Assembly: GCA_964651335.1 (NCBI GenBank)
Contig: CAZYVT010000007.1
Coordinates: 1 to 64,000, forward strand
Length of the DNA stretch: 64,000 bases
Reading direction: 5' to 3'
Source of the DNA: 2-02-FULL-66-14 sp964651335
Lineage (GTDB): Bacteria > Pseudomonadota > Gammaproteobacteria > Burkholderiales > SG8-39
Part shown: in pieces, positions 43,425 through 52,708 of the stretch
Layout: every line of letters starts with the position of its first letter
Position numbering within the stretch: the first letter of the stretch is position 1
Position numbers and translations under genes: made by a program
Notes under the pieces: generated by a model
Seen by the model: only the letters and a program-made list of their open reading frames with translations
What the model was told of the DNA's origin: nothing
Databases searched by the model: none

Positions 43425-43932
43425 GGGTGACCTCCGGGCGCCTTGCGCGGAGACGCCGGTCGATGTTCAAGAAACGGTACAGCTCGTTCAGCGCCTGCTG
43501 GTAGACCTCACGCTTGAACTCGATCACGGCATCGAGCGGCACCCAGTAGTCGTGCCAGCGCCAGGCGTCGAATTCCGGGTGGCCGCTCGCGCGCAGCTTG
43601 ACGTCGCAGTTGCGCCCGACCAGCCGCAGCAGATACCAGATCTGCTTCTGTCCGCGGTAGGTGCCGCGCGAGTCGCGGCGGATCCACTGCGCCGGCACTT
43701 CGTAGCGCAGCCAATGGCGGGTGCGCCCGAGGATCCGGACGTGGTCCGGCCGCAACCCGATCTCCTCTCCGATCTCGCGGTACATCGCCTTCTCCGGCGT
43801 CTCGCCGCGTTCGATGCCGCCCTGCGGAAACTGCCAGGCGTGCTGGTGCACTCGCTTGCCCCAGAACACCTCGTTGCGGGAGTTTGCGAGGATGATGCCC
43901 ACATTCGGCCGGTAGCCGTCGCTGTCGAGCAT
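43390..43932 (-). CDS. rppH: RNA pyrophosphohydrolase
   Basis: 180-residue Nudix enzyme that removes 5' pyrophosphate from mRNA to trigger decay. MLDSDGYRPNVGIILANSRNEVFWGKR and the Nudix box GGIERGETPEKAMYREIGEEIGL are classic, followed by the RppH-specific WLRYEVPAQWIRR and GQKQIWYLL. The C-terminal tail is short and basic. The 3' end overlaps the CBS gene. Divergent from proS, as in most betaproteobacteria. Confidence 0.97.
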   Translation of the reverse strand: MLDSDGYRPNVGIILANSRNEVFWGKRVHQHAWQFPQGGIERGETPEKAMYREIGEEIGLRPDHVRILGRTRHWLRYEVPAQWIRRDSRGTYRGQKQIWYLLRLVGRNCDVKLRASGHPEFDAWRWHDYWVPLDAVIEFKREVYQQALNELYRFLNIDRRLRARRPEVTRGQTVSGSSDP

Positions 43933-44031
43933 GGCAACACCACCTAGGCTAGAATTCCCGCTGCATTCTTCCATAGCCCCGCACCAAAGACAACGCCGTG
44001 CGGCGAACGTTTCTCCGCCGGCCCCGACGCG

Positions 44032-45753
44032 ATGCGCGCCTCGCAAATTTTCATCGCTACGATCAAGGAAGCGCCGGCCGAAGCCGAGCTGGTGAGCCAC
44101 AAGCTCATGCTGCGTGCGGGTCTCATCCGCCGGCTCGGCTCGGGCCTGTACACCTGGATGCCGCTGGGGTTGCGGGTCCTGCGCAAGGTGGAGGCCGTGG
44201 TACGCGAGGAAATGAACCGCGCCGGCGCGCTCGAGGTCCAGATGCCCTGCGTGATTCCGGCCGAACTCTGGCAGGAGAGCGGCCGGTGGGAGGCCTTCGG
44301 CCCGCAGATGCTGAAAATCAAGGACCGTCATGAGCGCGATTTCCTGTTCGGCCCCACCCATGAAGAGGTGATCACGGACATCGTGCGGCGCGAGGTGAGG
44401 AGCTACCGCCAGCTGCCGGTGCATTTCTACCAGATGCACACCAAGTTCCGCGACGAGATCAGGCCGCGCTTCGGCGTCCTGCGCGCGCGCGAATTCCTGA
44501 TGAAGGACGGCTATTCCTTTCATGCCGATCACGCGGACCTCGAACGCGAGTACCGGAACATGCACGACACCTATGTGCGCATCTTCACGCGGCTGGGGCT
44601 CGGATTCCGCGCCGTTGCCGCGGATCCCGGGGCCATCGGCGGCACGGGTTCGCACGAGTTCCACGTCCTTGCCGATTCCGGCGAAGACGCGATTGCCTGG
44701 TGTCCGCAGTCCGCCTATGCCGCGAACGTCGAGCTTGCCGAGGCGGTCGCGCCCGCCGCCGGGCGCGCTCCCGGCACGGAACGGATGAAGAAAGTGCCGA
44801 CACCGGGCAAGACCAGGTGCGAGGACGTGGCCGAGCTGCTCAAACTTCCGTTCCAGCGCACGGTCAAAGCGGTCGCGGTAATGCATGACGGCGGATTTGC
44901 GCTTCTGCTGGTGCGCGGGGACCACGGCTTGAACGAGTTGAAGGCCTCGAAAACGCCAGGGTTGAATCCCTTTCGTTTCGCCAGCGACGCCGAAATCGTG
45001 CACGCGCTCGGGGGCGCGCCAGGCTACATCGGACCACCCCTCGGAGGGAGCGCCCGGCCCGGCGTCCGCGTGATCGCGGACCGCACGGTCGCGGCGATGG
45101 CAGATTTCGTCTGTGGTGCGAACGAGGAGGGTTTCCACCTTACCGGCGTCAACTGGGGGCGCGACGCACCGGAACCGGAAGTCGCGGATCTGAGAAATGT
45201 GGTCGAGGGCGACCCCAGTCCGGATGGCGCAGGAACGCTGAGGATTCAGCGCGGCATCGAGGTCGGTCACATCTTCCAGCTTCGCACCAAGTACTCCGAG
45301 GCGATGAAGGCTGCGTATCTCGACCAGAATGGGGTATCGAGACCGATGGAGATGGGGTGCTACGGAATCGGGGTCACGCGCATCGTCGCCGCCGCGATCG
45401 AGCAGAACCACGACTCGCGCGGCATCACGTTTCCACGCCCCATGGCTCCGTTCGAGGTGTGCCTGGTGCCGATCGGCTACCACAAGAGCGTCGCGGTGCG
45501 CGACTGGGCCGACCGGCTCCATGCCGAGCTTGCGGCGGGCGGCATGGACGTGCTGCTCGAGGACCGCGAGGAACGCCCGGGCGTGCTGTTCGCCGACATG
45601 GATCTCATTGGCGTCCCGCACCGGATCGTGATCTCGGACCGCGGGCTCGTCGCCGGCGAGGCGGAATACAAAGGCCGCCGCGACGCCGGACCGACGAACC
45701 TGCCGCTGGCGCAAGCCGCCGCGTTCCTGCGCGAACGCCTCGCGTCCGCATGA
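44032..45753 (+). CDS. proS: Prolyl-tRNA synthetase (with editing domain)
   Basis: 573 residues, class II. Motif 1 region RLGSGLYTWMPLGLRVLRKVE, motif 2 FRDEIRPRFGVLRAREFLMKDGYSFH, an inserted INS editing domain (about 225-395, removing Ala-tRNA-Pro), then motif 3 GCYGIGVTRIVAAAIEQNHD, and the anticodon-binding domain. Length and order match bacterial-type ProRS. Its TGA overlaps the start of the next lytic transglycosylase gene. Confidence 0.98.
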   Translation: MRASQIFIATIKEAPAEAELVSHKLMLRAGLIRRLGSGLYTWMPLGLRVLRKVEAVVREEMNRAGALEVQMPCVIPAELWQESGRWEAFGPQMLKIKDRHERDFLFGPTHEEVITDIVRREVRSYRQLPVHFYQMHTKFRDEIRPRFGVLRAREFLMKDGYSFHADHADLEREYRNMHDTYVRIFTRLGLGFRAVAADPGAIGGTGSHEFHVLADSGEDAIAWCPQSAYAANVELAEAVAPAAGRAPGTERMKKVPTPGKTRCEDVAELLKLPFQRTVKAVAVMHDGGFALLLVRGDHGLNELKASKTPGLNPFRFASDAEIVHALGGAPGYIGPPLGGSARPGVRVIADRTVAAMADFVCGANEEGFHLTGVNWGRDAPEPEVADLRNVVEGDPSPDGAGTLRIQRGIEVGHIFQLRTKYSEAMKAAYLDQNGVSRPMEMGCYGIGVTRIVAAAIEQNHDSRGITFPRPMAPFEVCLVPIGYHKSVAVRDWADRLHAELAAGGMDVLLEDREERPGVLFADMDLIGVPHRIVISDRGLVAGEAEYKGRRDAGPTNLPLAQAAAFLRERLASA

Positions 45754-46355
45754 AACGGATCGCGGCGCTCCTGTTCGCGGCCGCAATCCTCGCCCTGCCG
45801 CCGTCCGCATTTTCCGGCACCCAGGTCTACGAGCCGCTGGCCGACAGCGTGCGATCCGCGCTGTATGCGGCAATCGCCGACCGGGCGGTTCCGGTCTTCA
45901 ATTTCAGGAACCCGCAGCATGCGCATCAATGGCTCTATGAGATGTCGAACAGATTGCAGAAGCGCATTCCGGACCGCAAGGAACGCGTTGCGCTGCTCAA
46001 GACCGTGCACTATGAGGCGACGCGGGCAGGGCTCGATCCGCAGCTCGTTCTGGGAGTGATCGATCTGGAATCCGGCTTTCGCAAGTACGCCGTGTCCACG
46101 GCCGGGGCGCGCGGCTACATGCAGGTGATGCCGTTCTGGACCAAGCTCATCGGCAATGCGCGCGACAACCTGTTCCACCTGCGCAGCAACCTGCGCTACG
46201 GCTGCGTGATCCTGCGCCACTACCTGACGCTGGAAAATGGCGACTACTTCCGTGCGCTCGGCCGCTACAACGGCAGCCTCGGCCGCCCCGAATACCCCAG
46301 CGCCGTGCACGCGCTGTGGCGCGGACGCTGGAAGTACGACGGACCCATCGGATAG
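45750..46355 (+). CDS. Lytic transglycosylase (SLT domain), secreted
   Basis: 201 residues with signal peptide (MKRIAALLFAAAILALPPSAFS). The SLT domain has AGLDPQLVLGVIDLESGFRKYAVSTAGARGYMQVMPFW, with catalytic Glu in DLES, and a C-terminal LGRYNGSLGRPEYP with the substrate-contact Tyr/Asn. The gene sits in its common place after proS and starts within the proS stop. It likely remodels murein in the periplasm. Confidence 0.94.
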   Translation: MKRIAALLFAAAILALPPSAFSGTQVYEPLADSVRSALYAAIADRAVPVFNFRNPQHAHQWLYEMSNRLQKRIPDRKERVALLKTVHYEATRAGLDPQLVLGVIDLESGFRKYAVSTAGARGYMQVMPFWTKLIGNARDNLFHLRSNLRYGCVILRHYLTLENGDYFRALGRYNGSLGRPEYPSAVHALWRGRWKYDGPIG

Positions 46356-46357
46356 CC

Positions 46358-47323
46358 GTGCTGCGCGCTCTTCGAGCCAACCCGCGCTTGCTGAGCTGGT
46401 TCTACGGTTTCACGCCGCCGGAACGCGGCGCCATCGTGCTCCGGAATCGGCGCGTGTACATCGTGCCGACGCGACTGGGCTGGATGTTTGCGGGAACGCT
46501 CGGGATCCTGCTGCTCGGTTCGATCAACTACTCGCTTGCGCTCGGATTTGCCCTTACGTTCGTGCTCGGCGGCATGGGATTTGCCGGCATGGTGCACACG
46601 GCGCGCAATCTGGCGCTGCTCGCGGTGAGTCCAGGGCGCGCCGACCCGGTCTTTGCGGGCGAGGCAGCGCAGTTCCGGCTGCACCTCGACAACCGATCGC
46701 GCTTCGACCGTCCTTCGATTCTCGCGCGCCATCTCGCGTCGGGCGCGCAGCTCGTCGTCGACGTCGCCGCGAATTCGGTCGCGGTGGTGGTGCTCGCCGT
46801 GCCGACGGAGCGGCGCGGCCGGCTCGCGCTCGGGCGCGTGATGCTCGAGACGCGTTTCCCGCTCGGTCTGTTTCGGGCGTGGAGCTATGTGGAGCCGGAC
46901 GTGCGCTGTCTCGTGTATCCGCGCCCCGCGCGTAGCCCGCTGCCGCCTCCCGATGCAGAAGCCGCAGGCGGCGGGGCGCGCACCCACGCGCAGGGCAACG
47001 ACGATTTTTCCGGGCTTCGCGCCTACCAGGCCTCCGATTCGCCGCGGCACATTGCATGGAAGGCGGTGGCGCGCACCGGCGACATGCTTACCAAGCAGTT
47101 CGCGGAGGACGCCGCCGCGGAGCTTTGGCTCGAGTGGGAGCGCACGCCCCAGCGGCTCGGGACCGAAGAGCGGCTGTCGCTGCTCACCGGCTGGGTGCTC
47201 GACGCGGAACGGAGCGGCGCGAGCTACGGGATGCGCCTGCCGGGCGCCGAGATCGCCACCGGCCGCGGCGACGCGCAGCGCGCCGACTGCCTGAATGCGC
47301 TCGCCTTGTACGACAGGCCATGA
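46358..47323 (+). CDS. DUF58 (vWA-like) protein
   Basis: 321 residues. Two membrane helices near the N-terminus (LGWMFAGTLGILLLGSINYSLALGFALTFVLG) are followed by the DUF58 hallmark GNDDFSGLRAYQASDSPRHIAWKAVARTGDMLTKQF. It forms a conserved module with TgpA-like transglutaminase and normally a MoxR AAA+ ATPase; no MoxR gene precedes it here. GTG start 2 bp after the transglycosylase stop; ends overlapping the next gene by 4 bp. Role likely in envelope assembly. Confidence 0.92.
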   Translation: MLRALRANPRLLSWFYGFTPPERGAIVLRNRRVYIVPTRLGWMFAGTLGILLLGSINYSLALGFALTFVLGGMGFAGMVHTARNLALLAVSPGRADPVFAGEAAQFRLHLDNRSRFDRPSILARHLASGAQLVVDVAANSVAVVVLAVPTERRGRLALGRVMLETRFPLGLFRAWSYVEPDVRCLVYPRPARSPLPPPDAEAAGGGARTHAQGNDDFSGLRAYQASDSPRHIAWKAVARTGDMLTKQFAEDAAAELWLEWERTPQRLGTEERLSLLTGWVLDAERSGASYGMRLPGAEIATGRGDAQRADCLNALALYDRP

Positions 47324-49287
47324 CCGCGCCGCATCCGCTTGCGCCCGAGGTCCGTCCGCTGACCGCGCGAGACCTCGCCGGACTGATTCTGGCGCTCGCG
47401 ATCGTGGCGGCTCCGCACGCACTGCGCGCGCCGTGGTGGCTCGCGCTGCTGACCCTGTGCATGTACGGCTTGCGTGCAGTGGCGCTGGTCCACCGCCAGG
47501 CGCTGCCGGCGCGCTGGCTGCTGTTTCTCATCGCGGCGGTGGCGATGCTCGGCGTGTGGGTGGAATACCGCACGCTTTTCGGCCGGGTGGCCGGAATCGT
47601 GTTGCTTCTGCTGTTCTCCGGCCTGAAGCTGCTCGAAACCCGGTCGCACCGCGACGCATTCGCCGTCGTGTTTCTCTGTTACTTCCTCATGATCACCAAT
47701 TTTCTCTACACGCAGAGCATTTCCGCGGCGCTGGCGATGTGCCTGGGGCTCGGGGTCATCACCGCGACGATGGTCGGATTCAGCGCGCCGCAGCGCTCGC
47801 TGCGGGCGAATATTCGCACCGCGGGCATGCTTCTCGCCCACGCCGCGCCGGCAGGGCTCCTGCTGTTCCTGCTTTTTCCGCGGATCCAGGGGCCGATGTG
47901 GGGGCTGCCGCAGGACTCGCAAAGCGGCGTCACCGGCCTCACCGACACCATGTCACCGGGGACTCTCGCGCAACTCGCGCAATCGGATGCACTCGCCTTT
48001 CGCGCCGAATTCACGGCGCAGATCCCGGCGCCGCGCCAGCGCTACTGGCGCGGACCGGTGTTGTCGGACTTCGACGGCCGTACCTGGCAAGCCGGCCTGG
48101 TGCACCTCGCAGAGGCGCCGTCGCCGCCGCGGGACGGCGCGACCTATCGCTACACCGTGTTGCTCGAGCCGCACCCGCGGAACTGGCTGTTCGCGCTCGA
48201 ATCGCCGGTGCGGATTCCGCCGCAGGCAAAATTCACTTCGGACAGGCATCTGGTCTCGGCTTCGCCGGTGCGCAATCGCCTGCGCTACGACATGGTCTCG
48301 GTCGCAGACGCGCAGCCCGACCCTCGCGAGGATCCGATACAGTTGCGCCGCGCACTGCGGATCCCGTCCGGCTACAACCCGAAGGCCAGGGCGCTTGCCG
48401 ATGAATGGCGGCGCGCCGCACGCGATCAGGAGGAGATCCTTGGCCGCGCCGTGGACTTCTTCCGCACCGGGCGGTATGTCTACACGCTTGAACCCCCGCT
48501 GCTGGGGCGCGACTCGGTGGACGAGTTCCTGTTCTCGACGCGGTCCGGATTCTGCGAGCATTTTGCCTCGGCTTTCGTCTTCCTGATGCGCGCAGCGGGC
48601 CTGCCGGCGCGTGTCGTTACGGGCTATCAGGGCGGAGATCCGAATCCTGTGGACGGCATCCTCACGGTGCGCCAGTCCGACGCGCACGCCTGGGCCGAAG
48701 TGTTCGTCTCAGGCCGCGGCTGGCTGCGCGCCGATCCGACCGCCGCAGCGGTGCCCGGTCGCGTCGAAGAAGGCCTTGCCCGGTCCGTGCCCGGCGGCGC
48801 CGGGCTTGCGCTCCTGATGCGGCCCGAATTCGAATGGCTGCGCGGAATACGCTACAACTGGGAAGCGCTCGTGCACCAGTGGAATGTCCGGGTGCTCGGC
48901 TACAACCCGGAACGCCAGCGCGAATTCATGTCGTGGTTCGGCATGCAGAGCGCCGACTGGAGGGAGCTCGCCGCGGCGCTGTCTGCCGCAATGGGCGTGT
49001 TCACGTTGTCGCTGCTTGCCTGGTCGCTGCGGCGCTGGGCGCGGCCGGACCCGGTGCAGGCGGCATGGCTGCGGTTTTGCCGCAAGCTCGGCGCCCGCGG
49101 TTTTGCGCGCGCACCGCACGAAGGTCCGCGCGACTACTCGGATCGCGCCGCGCGCAACGCCCCGGCGGCGGGCGCCGCCATCCGGCGCATTGGAGATTTG
49201 TACATCGCACTTCGCTACGGGAAAACGGCGGCGGCGGAAGAGGTCGCCGAGCTGCAGCGTCTGGTACGCGCATTGAAGTTCGCATGA
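47320..49287 (+). CDS. TgpA-like transglutaminase, membrane-bound (DUF3488-transglutaminase-DUF4129)
   Basis: 655 residues. About six membrane helices (20-210, DUF3488), then a periplasmic papain-fold domain with Cys in TRSGFCEHFASAF, His in DAHAWAEVF and Asp in GWLRADPTAA, a complete Cys-His-Asp triad. A single TM helix near 560 and a DUF4129-like tail follow. Homologue of Pseudomonas TgpA, an essential periplasmic enzyme. Coupled to DUF58 and mltB genes by 4-bp overlaps. Confidence 0.94.
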   Translation: MTAPHPLAPEVRPLTARDLAGLILALAIVAAPHALRAPWWLALLTLCMYGLRAVALVHRQALPARWLLFLIAAVAMLGVWVEYRTLFGRVAGIVLLLLFSGLKLLETRSHRDAFAVVFLCYFLMITNFLYTQSISAALAMCLGLGVITATMVGFSAPQRSLRANIRTAGMLLAHAAPAGLLLFLLFPRIQGPMWGLPQDSQSGVTGLTDTMSPGTLAQLAQSDALAFRAEFTAQIPAPRQRYWRGPVLSDFDGRTWQAGLVHLAEAPSPPRDGATYRYTVLLEPHPRNWLFALESPVRIPPQAKFTSDRHLVSASPVRNRLRYDMVSVADAQPDPREDPIQLRRALRIPSGYNPKARALADEWRRAARDQEEILGRAVDFFRTGRYVYTLEPPLLGRDSVDEFLFSTRSGFCEHFASAFVFLMRAAGLPARVVTGYQGGDPNPVDGILTVRQSDAHAWAEVFVSGRGWLRADPTAAAVPGRVEEGLARSVPGGAGLALLMRPEFEWLRGIRYNWEALVHQWNVRVLGYNPERQREFMSWFGMQSADWRELAAALSAAMGVFTLSLLAWSLRRWARPDPVQAAWLRFCRKLGARGFARAPHEGPRDYSDRAARNAPAAGAAIRRIGDLYIALRYGKTAAAEEVAELQRLVRALKFA

Positions 49288-50273
49288 AGCAGCTGCTCTG
49301 CTTCGGCGCCCTGCTTTCCTGCTGCGCAGCACTGGCAGGGGACCCGCCGCAGACGCCGTATGGCAGCCGGCCGGCGGTGCGCGCATTCGTGCAAGAGATG
49401 GTACGGCGCCACGGTTTCGTGGAGCGCGAGCTCGTGTTCGCGTTTTCGCGCGCCCGGCGCCAGGCCGCCGTTCTGAAGGCGGTGACGCCGCCCACCGACC
49501 GCGCGCGGTCGTGGGCCGAGTACCGCGCAACGTTCCTCGACGACCGCCGCATCGAGGCCGGGATCGAGTTCTGGCGCATGCACCGCGCAGCGCTCGAGCG
49601 CGCGACCCGGGAATACGGAGTTCCCGAAGAAGTGACCGTTGCGATCATCGGGATCGAAACGTTCTACGGCCGCAATACCGGCCGCTGGCGCGTGATCGAC
49701 GCGCTCACCACCCTTGCGTTCGATTATCCGCCGCGCGCCGAGTTCTTCCGCGCCGAACTCGAAAATTACCTGCTGCTCGCGCGCGAGACCGGAACCGACG
49801 TCTTTTCCGCGCGCGGGTCCTACGCGGGCGCGATCGGCATCCCGCAATTCATGCCGGGTAGCTACCTGAAATTCGCGGTCGACTTTGACGGCGACGGGAT
49901 CATCGACCTGACCGCCAATCCGGCCGATGCGATCGGCAGCGTGGCGAACTTCCTCAAGCAGCACGGCTGGCGGCGCGGCGAACACGTGCTGCTCGCCGCG
50001 GAGATCCAGGGGGAGGCGTTTCGACCCTACGCGGACGGCAGCGTGCTGCCGCGCCACACGCTGGAAGATTTGGCGAAGGCAGGCGTCGCAGCGGGGGGGG
50101 CGACGACGCCGAAGACCCTCAAAGCAGTGCTCATCGAGCTCGAGACGCCGGGGCGCCCGAGCGAATTCCGCCTCGGGTTCGACAACTTCTACGTGCTGAC
50201 GCGTTACAACCGGTCGAGCTTCTACGCTGCCGCGGTGGCGGACCTTGCGGCGGCGCTGCGCGCGGCGCGCTGA
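49284..50273 (+). CDS. mltB: Lytic murein transglycosylase B
   Basis: 329 residues of GH103. Short signal sequence with several Cys (MKQLLCFGALLSCCAALAG); no perfect lipobox, so it may be secreted rather than lipidated. The catalytic Glu is in VAIIGIETFYGRNTGRW. Further family parts are SYAGAIGIPQFMPGSYLKFAVDFDGDG and the C-terminal FYVLTRYNRSSFYAAAV. Makes 1,6-anhydromuropeptides that AmpD later recycles. Ends a tightly packed five-gene run starting at proS. Confidence 0.95.
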   Translation: MKQLLCFGALLSCCAALAGDPPQTPYGSRPAVRAFVQEMVRRHGFVERELVFAFSRARRQAAVLKAVTPPTDRARSWAEYRATFLDDRRIEAGIEFWRMHRAALERATREYGVPEEVTVAIIGIETFYGRNTGRWRVIDALTTLAFDYPPRAEFFRAELENYLLLARETGTDVFSARGSYAGAIGIPQFMPGSYLKFAVDFDGDGIIDLTANPADAIGSVANFLKQHGWRRGEHVLLAAEIQGEAFRPYADGSVLPRHTLEDLAKAGVAAGGATTPKTLKAVLIELETPGRPSEFRLGFDNFYVLTRYNRSSFYAAAVADLAAALRAAR

Positions 50274-50307
50274 TCGGGATCGGTGCGGCGGAAGGGCGGA
50301 CCGCTGC

Positions 50308-51252
50308 TCAGCCGGGAGGCAGGTAGTGAAGCGGATCGACCGGCTTGCCGGACTTGCGGATTTCGAAGTGCAGCTTGGGCGCCTCGGCGTCAGTGTCGCC
50401 GAGCTCCGCGATCTTCTGGCCGCGCACCACCTGCTGGCCTTCCTTCACCAGAATTTCGCGGTTGTGAGCGTAGACGCTGTTGAACCCGTTGTCGTGCTTG
50501 ATGACGATCAGCTTGCCGTAACCGCGGATCCCCGTGCCGGTGTACATCACGCGCCCTGGCGCTGCTGCGACCACCGGATCGCCGATCCTGCCGCCGATGT
50601 CCACGCCCTTGTTGTTCGGCTCGGCAAATCCCGTCAGTACTTTGCCCTTCGCGGGCCAGACGAAGTCGATCGCCTCCGGGTCGCGTTCGGCAGCCCGCGA
50701 CGGCTCCGGCTTGGGCGCAATCGCGACCGGCTGGGGCGCAGGCTTCACTGCCGGGGCCGCGTCGCCTTGCGAGAGGATGACGAGGTTCTGTTCCGAGTAC
50801 GGCAGGCGCAGCGCCTTGGGCGCCGTCTTCATCGCGCCGTCGCCCTGACCTTGTCGCGCCATCGCGGCCGGATCGAGCGGGCGCGATTCGACCGGGCCCG
50901 CGCCGCGCGCGGCACCGATTTGAACCTGCGGTTGTTCCTCCGGCGAGGCAAGGCGAAGAGCTTGCCCGACCCGGATCTTCGCCGGATCGTCGAGCTTGTT
51001 CCACTGCGCCAGGTCCCGGTAGTCCACGCCCTGCTCCAGCGCAATGCTGTAGAGGGTGTCGCCCCGCCTGACCGTGTAGGTTGCCTGCGGCGCCGCCGAG
51101 GCGCCCGGAACGGGCGTCGGTTGTACCGCCGGCGGTTTGGGGGCGGTAACGGGGGCCGGCCGGCGGTCGTCCACCGGGGCCGCTGCACGCTGCGTCGCGC
51201 AGCCGGCGGCGAACAGGCACGCCGCGCCAACCACCATTGCGATCCTCATCAT
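50308..51252 (-). CDS. nlpD: NlpD-like LysM/M23 lipoprotein (amidase activator)
   Basis: 314 residues. Lipobox LFAAGC near residue 18, LysM domain about 58-103 (YTVRRGDTLYSIALEQGVDYRDLAQWN), a Pro-rich linker, and a LytM/M23 domain from about 205. As in E. coli NlpD the catalytic zinc site is degenerate (NNKGVDIGG replaces HxGxD), so it probably activates an amidase such as AmiC instead of cutting murein. The ATG overlaps the pcm stop. The normally following rpoS gene is absent; mltB converges instead. Confidence 0.94.
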   Translation of the reverse strand: MMRIAMVVGAACLFAAGCATQRAAAPVDDRRPAPVTAPKPPAVQPTPVPGASAAPQATYTVRRGDTLYSIALEQGVDYRDLAQWNKLDDPAKIRVGQALRLASPEEQPQVQIGAARGAGPVESRPLDPAAMARQGQGDGAMKTAPKALRLPYSEQNLVILSQGDAAPAVKPAPQPVAIAPKPEPSRAAERDPEAIDFVWPAKGKVLTGFAEPNNKGVDIGGRIGDPVVAAAPGRVMYTGTGIRGYGKLIVIKHDNGFNSVYAHNREILVKEGQQVVRGQKIAELGDTDAEAPKLHFEIRKSGKPVDPLHYLPPG

Positions 51253-51926
51253 GCCTTTCCGCTCTCGAGCGGGACAAAACGCACCGGGTCGAGCGCCGTC
51301 TCGCTGTAGCCGCGCACGCCACGCTCGATCAGAATCAGCCGCTGCGCGCTCGCGGTTGCGCCGCGCACCGGAATGATCATTCTGCCACCCGGCGCAAGCT
51401 GCCGTAAGAGGGGCTGCGACGCCTGCATCGCGGCGGCGGCGACGATGATGGCGTCGAACGGCGCCGCCCTTTCCAGGCCCAGATTGCCGTCTCCGTGCAC
51501 CAGGCGCAGGTTGCGCAGCCGCAGCTCGCGCAGGTTTGCGCGCGCGCGCTCGAGCAGTTCCTTGATGCGCTCGACCGAGTACACCTCTTTCGCAAGGTGC
51601 GCGAGCACGGCGGCCTGGTAGCCGCATCCGGTGCCGACTTCGAGCACCTTGCCGAGCTCCCTGCCGTTTGCCAGCTGTTCGATCATCCGTGCCACGACGT
51701 AGGGCTGCGAGATCGTCTGCCCGAAGCCGATCGGCAGTGCGGTGTCCTCGTATGCCCGGTGCGCCAGCGCCTCGTCGACGAACACATGGCGCGGCACCGA
51801 CGCCATCGCGGCGAGCACCCGCTGGTCGCCAATTCCCTTTTCGCGCAACCGCTCCACCATTCGCGCGCGGGTGCGCTGCGAGGTCATGCCGATCCCGAGA
51901 AGATTCCTGGTCCTGGGCGCGTTCAC
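51249..51926 (-). CDS. pcm: Protein-L-isoaspartate O-methyltransferase
   Basis: 225 residues repairing isoaspartyl damage with SAM. The SAM-binding motif is VLEVGTGCGYQAAVLAHLA. PIGFGQTISQPYVVARM is the family signature for substrate access, and DAIIVAAAA and LAPGGRMIIPV follow. GTG start overlapping the surE stop by 4 bp; surE-pcm-nlpD is a standard stationary-phase operon. Confidence 0.96.
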   Translation of the reverse strand: MNAPRTRNLLGIGMTSQRTRARMVERLREKGIGDQRVLAAMASVPRHVFVDEALAHRAYEDTALPIGFGQTISQPYVVARMIEQLANGRELGKVLEVGTGCGYQAAVLAHLAKEVYSVERIKELLERARANLRELRLRNLRLVHGDGNLGLERAAPFDAIIVAAAAMQASQPLLRQLAPGGRMIIPVRGATASAQRLILIERGVRGYSETALDPVRFVPLESGKA

Positions 51927-52666
51927 TTCGCCAGCCAGTCCTTCACCAGCGCAAGTTGTCCATGCAACGTGAGGTCCACCTGCAGAGGCGTGACCGAAAC
52001 GCGTTTGTTCGCGACGGCGTGAAAGTCGGTGCCCGGCCCGGCATCCTGCGCATCTCCGGCGGCGCCGATCCAGTATGCGTTCTCCCCGCGCGGGGTTTGC
52101 ACTTTGACCACCGGCTCGGCCTTGTGGCGCCTGCCGAGACGCGTGATTTCGACACCCCCCAGATCGGATGGCGCCACGCTCGGCACATTGACGTTCAGCA
52201 GTACCGGCTGCGTCATCGGTACGCGCCTGAAGCGCTCCACCAACTGCACCGCGATTGCCGCGGCGGTCTCGAAATGGCGTCCGGTCTTGCTCGCCAGCGA
52301 GACGGCGAGCGAAGGGATGCCGAGCAGAAAGCCTTCGGTCGCGGCAGCGACAGTGCCGGAGTAGATCGTGTCGTCGCCCATGTTGGCACCGAGATTGATC
52401 CCCGAGAGCACGATGTCCGGAACGAAATCGAGCAACCCGGTCACGGCGAGGTGCACGCAGTCCGTCGGGGTTCCGTTCACCGAATAGAACCCGTTCGGCG
52501 CCCGCCGCACCGTGAGCGGGCGGTCGAGCGTGAGCGAGTTCGAGGCGCCGGAGCGATCGCGCTCGGGAGCGACGACGGTCACCTCGCCGAGCGCGGCGAG
52601 ACGCTCCGCGAGCAGCGTGATGCCGGGAGAGAAATAGCCGTCGTCGTTCGAGAGCAGGATGCGCAT
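51923..52666 (-). CDS. surE: 5'/3'-nucleotidase SurE
   Basis: 247-residue metal-dependent phosphatase. MRILLSNDDGYFSPGI carries the paired Asp ligands, APERDRSGASNSLTL the Ser/Asn ligands, and NGTPTDCVHLAVTGLL and SGINLGANMGDDTIYSGTVAAATEG complete the active site. The ATG at 52666 is the true start; an earlier in-frame start has no homology. First gene of surE-pcm-nlpD. Confidence 0.97.
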   Translation of the reverse strand: MRILLSNDDGYFSPGITLLAERLAALGEVTVVAPERDRSGASNSLTLDRPLTVRRAPNGFYSVNGTPTDCVHLAVTGLLDFVPDIVLSGINLGANMGDDTIYSGTVAAATEGFLLGIPSLAVSLASKTGRHFETAAAIAVQLVERFRRVPMTQPVLLNVNVPSVAPSDLGGVEITRLGRRHKAEPVVKVQTPRGENAYWIGAAGDAQDAGPGTDFHAVANKRVSVTPLQVDLTLHGQLALVKDWLAK

Positions 52667-52708
52667 GGCGGAACGAGCGGATTGTATCCGCCCGATCCGC
52701 AAGCCGCG

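Noticed and set aside
43944..45873. Long - strand frame continuing upstream of rppH through the proS region
   Set aside because: It is antisense to proS, has no homology pattern, and RppH begins at its conserved MLDSDGYRPNVG.
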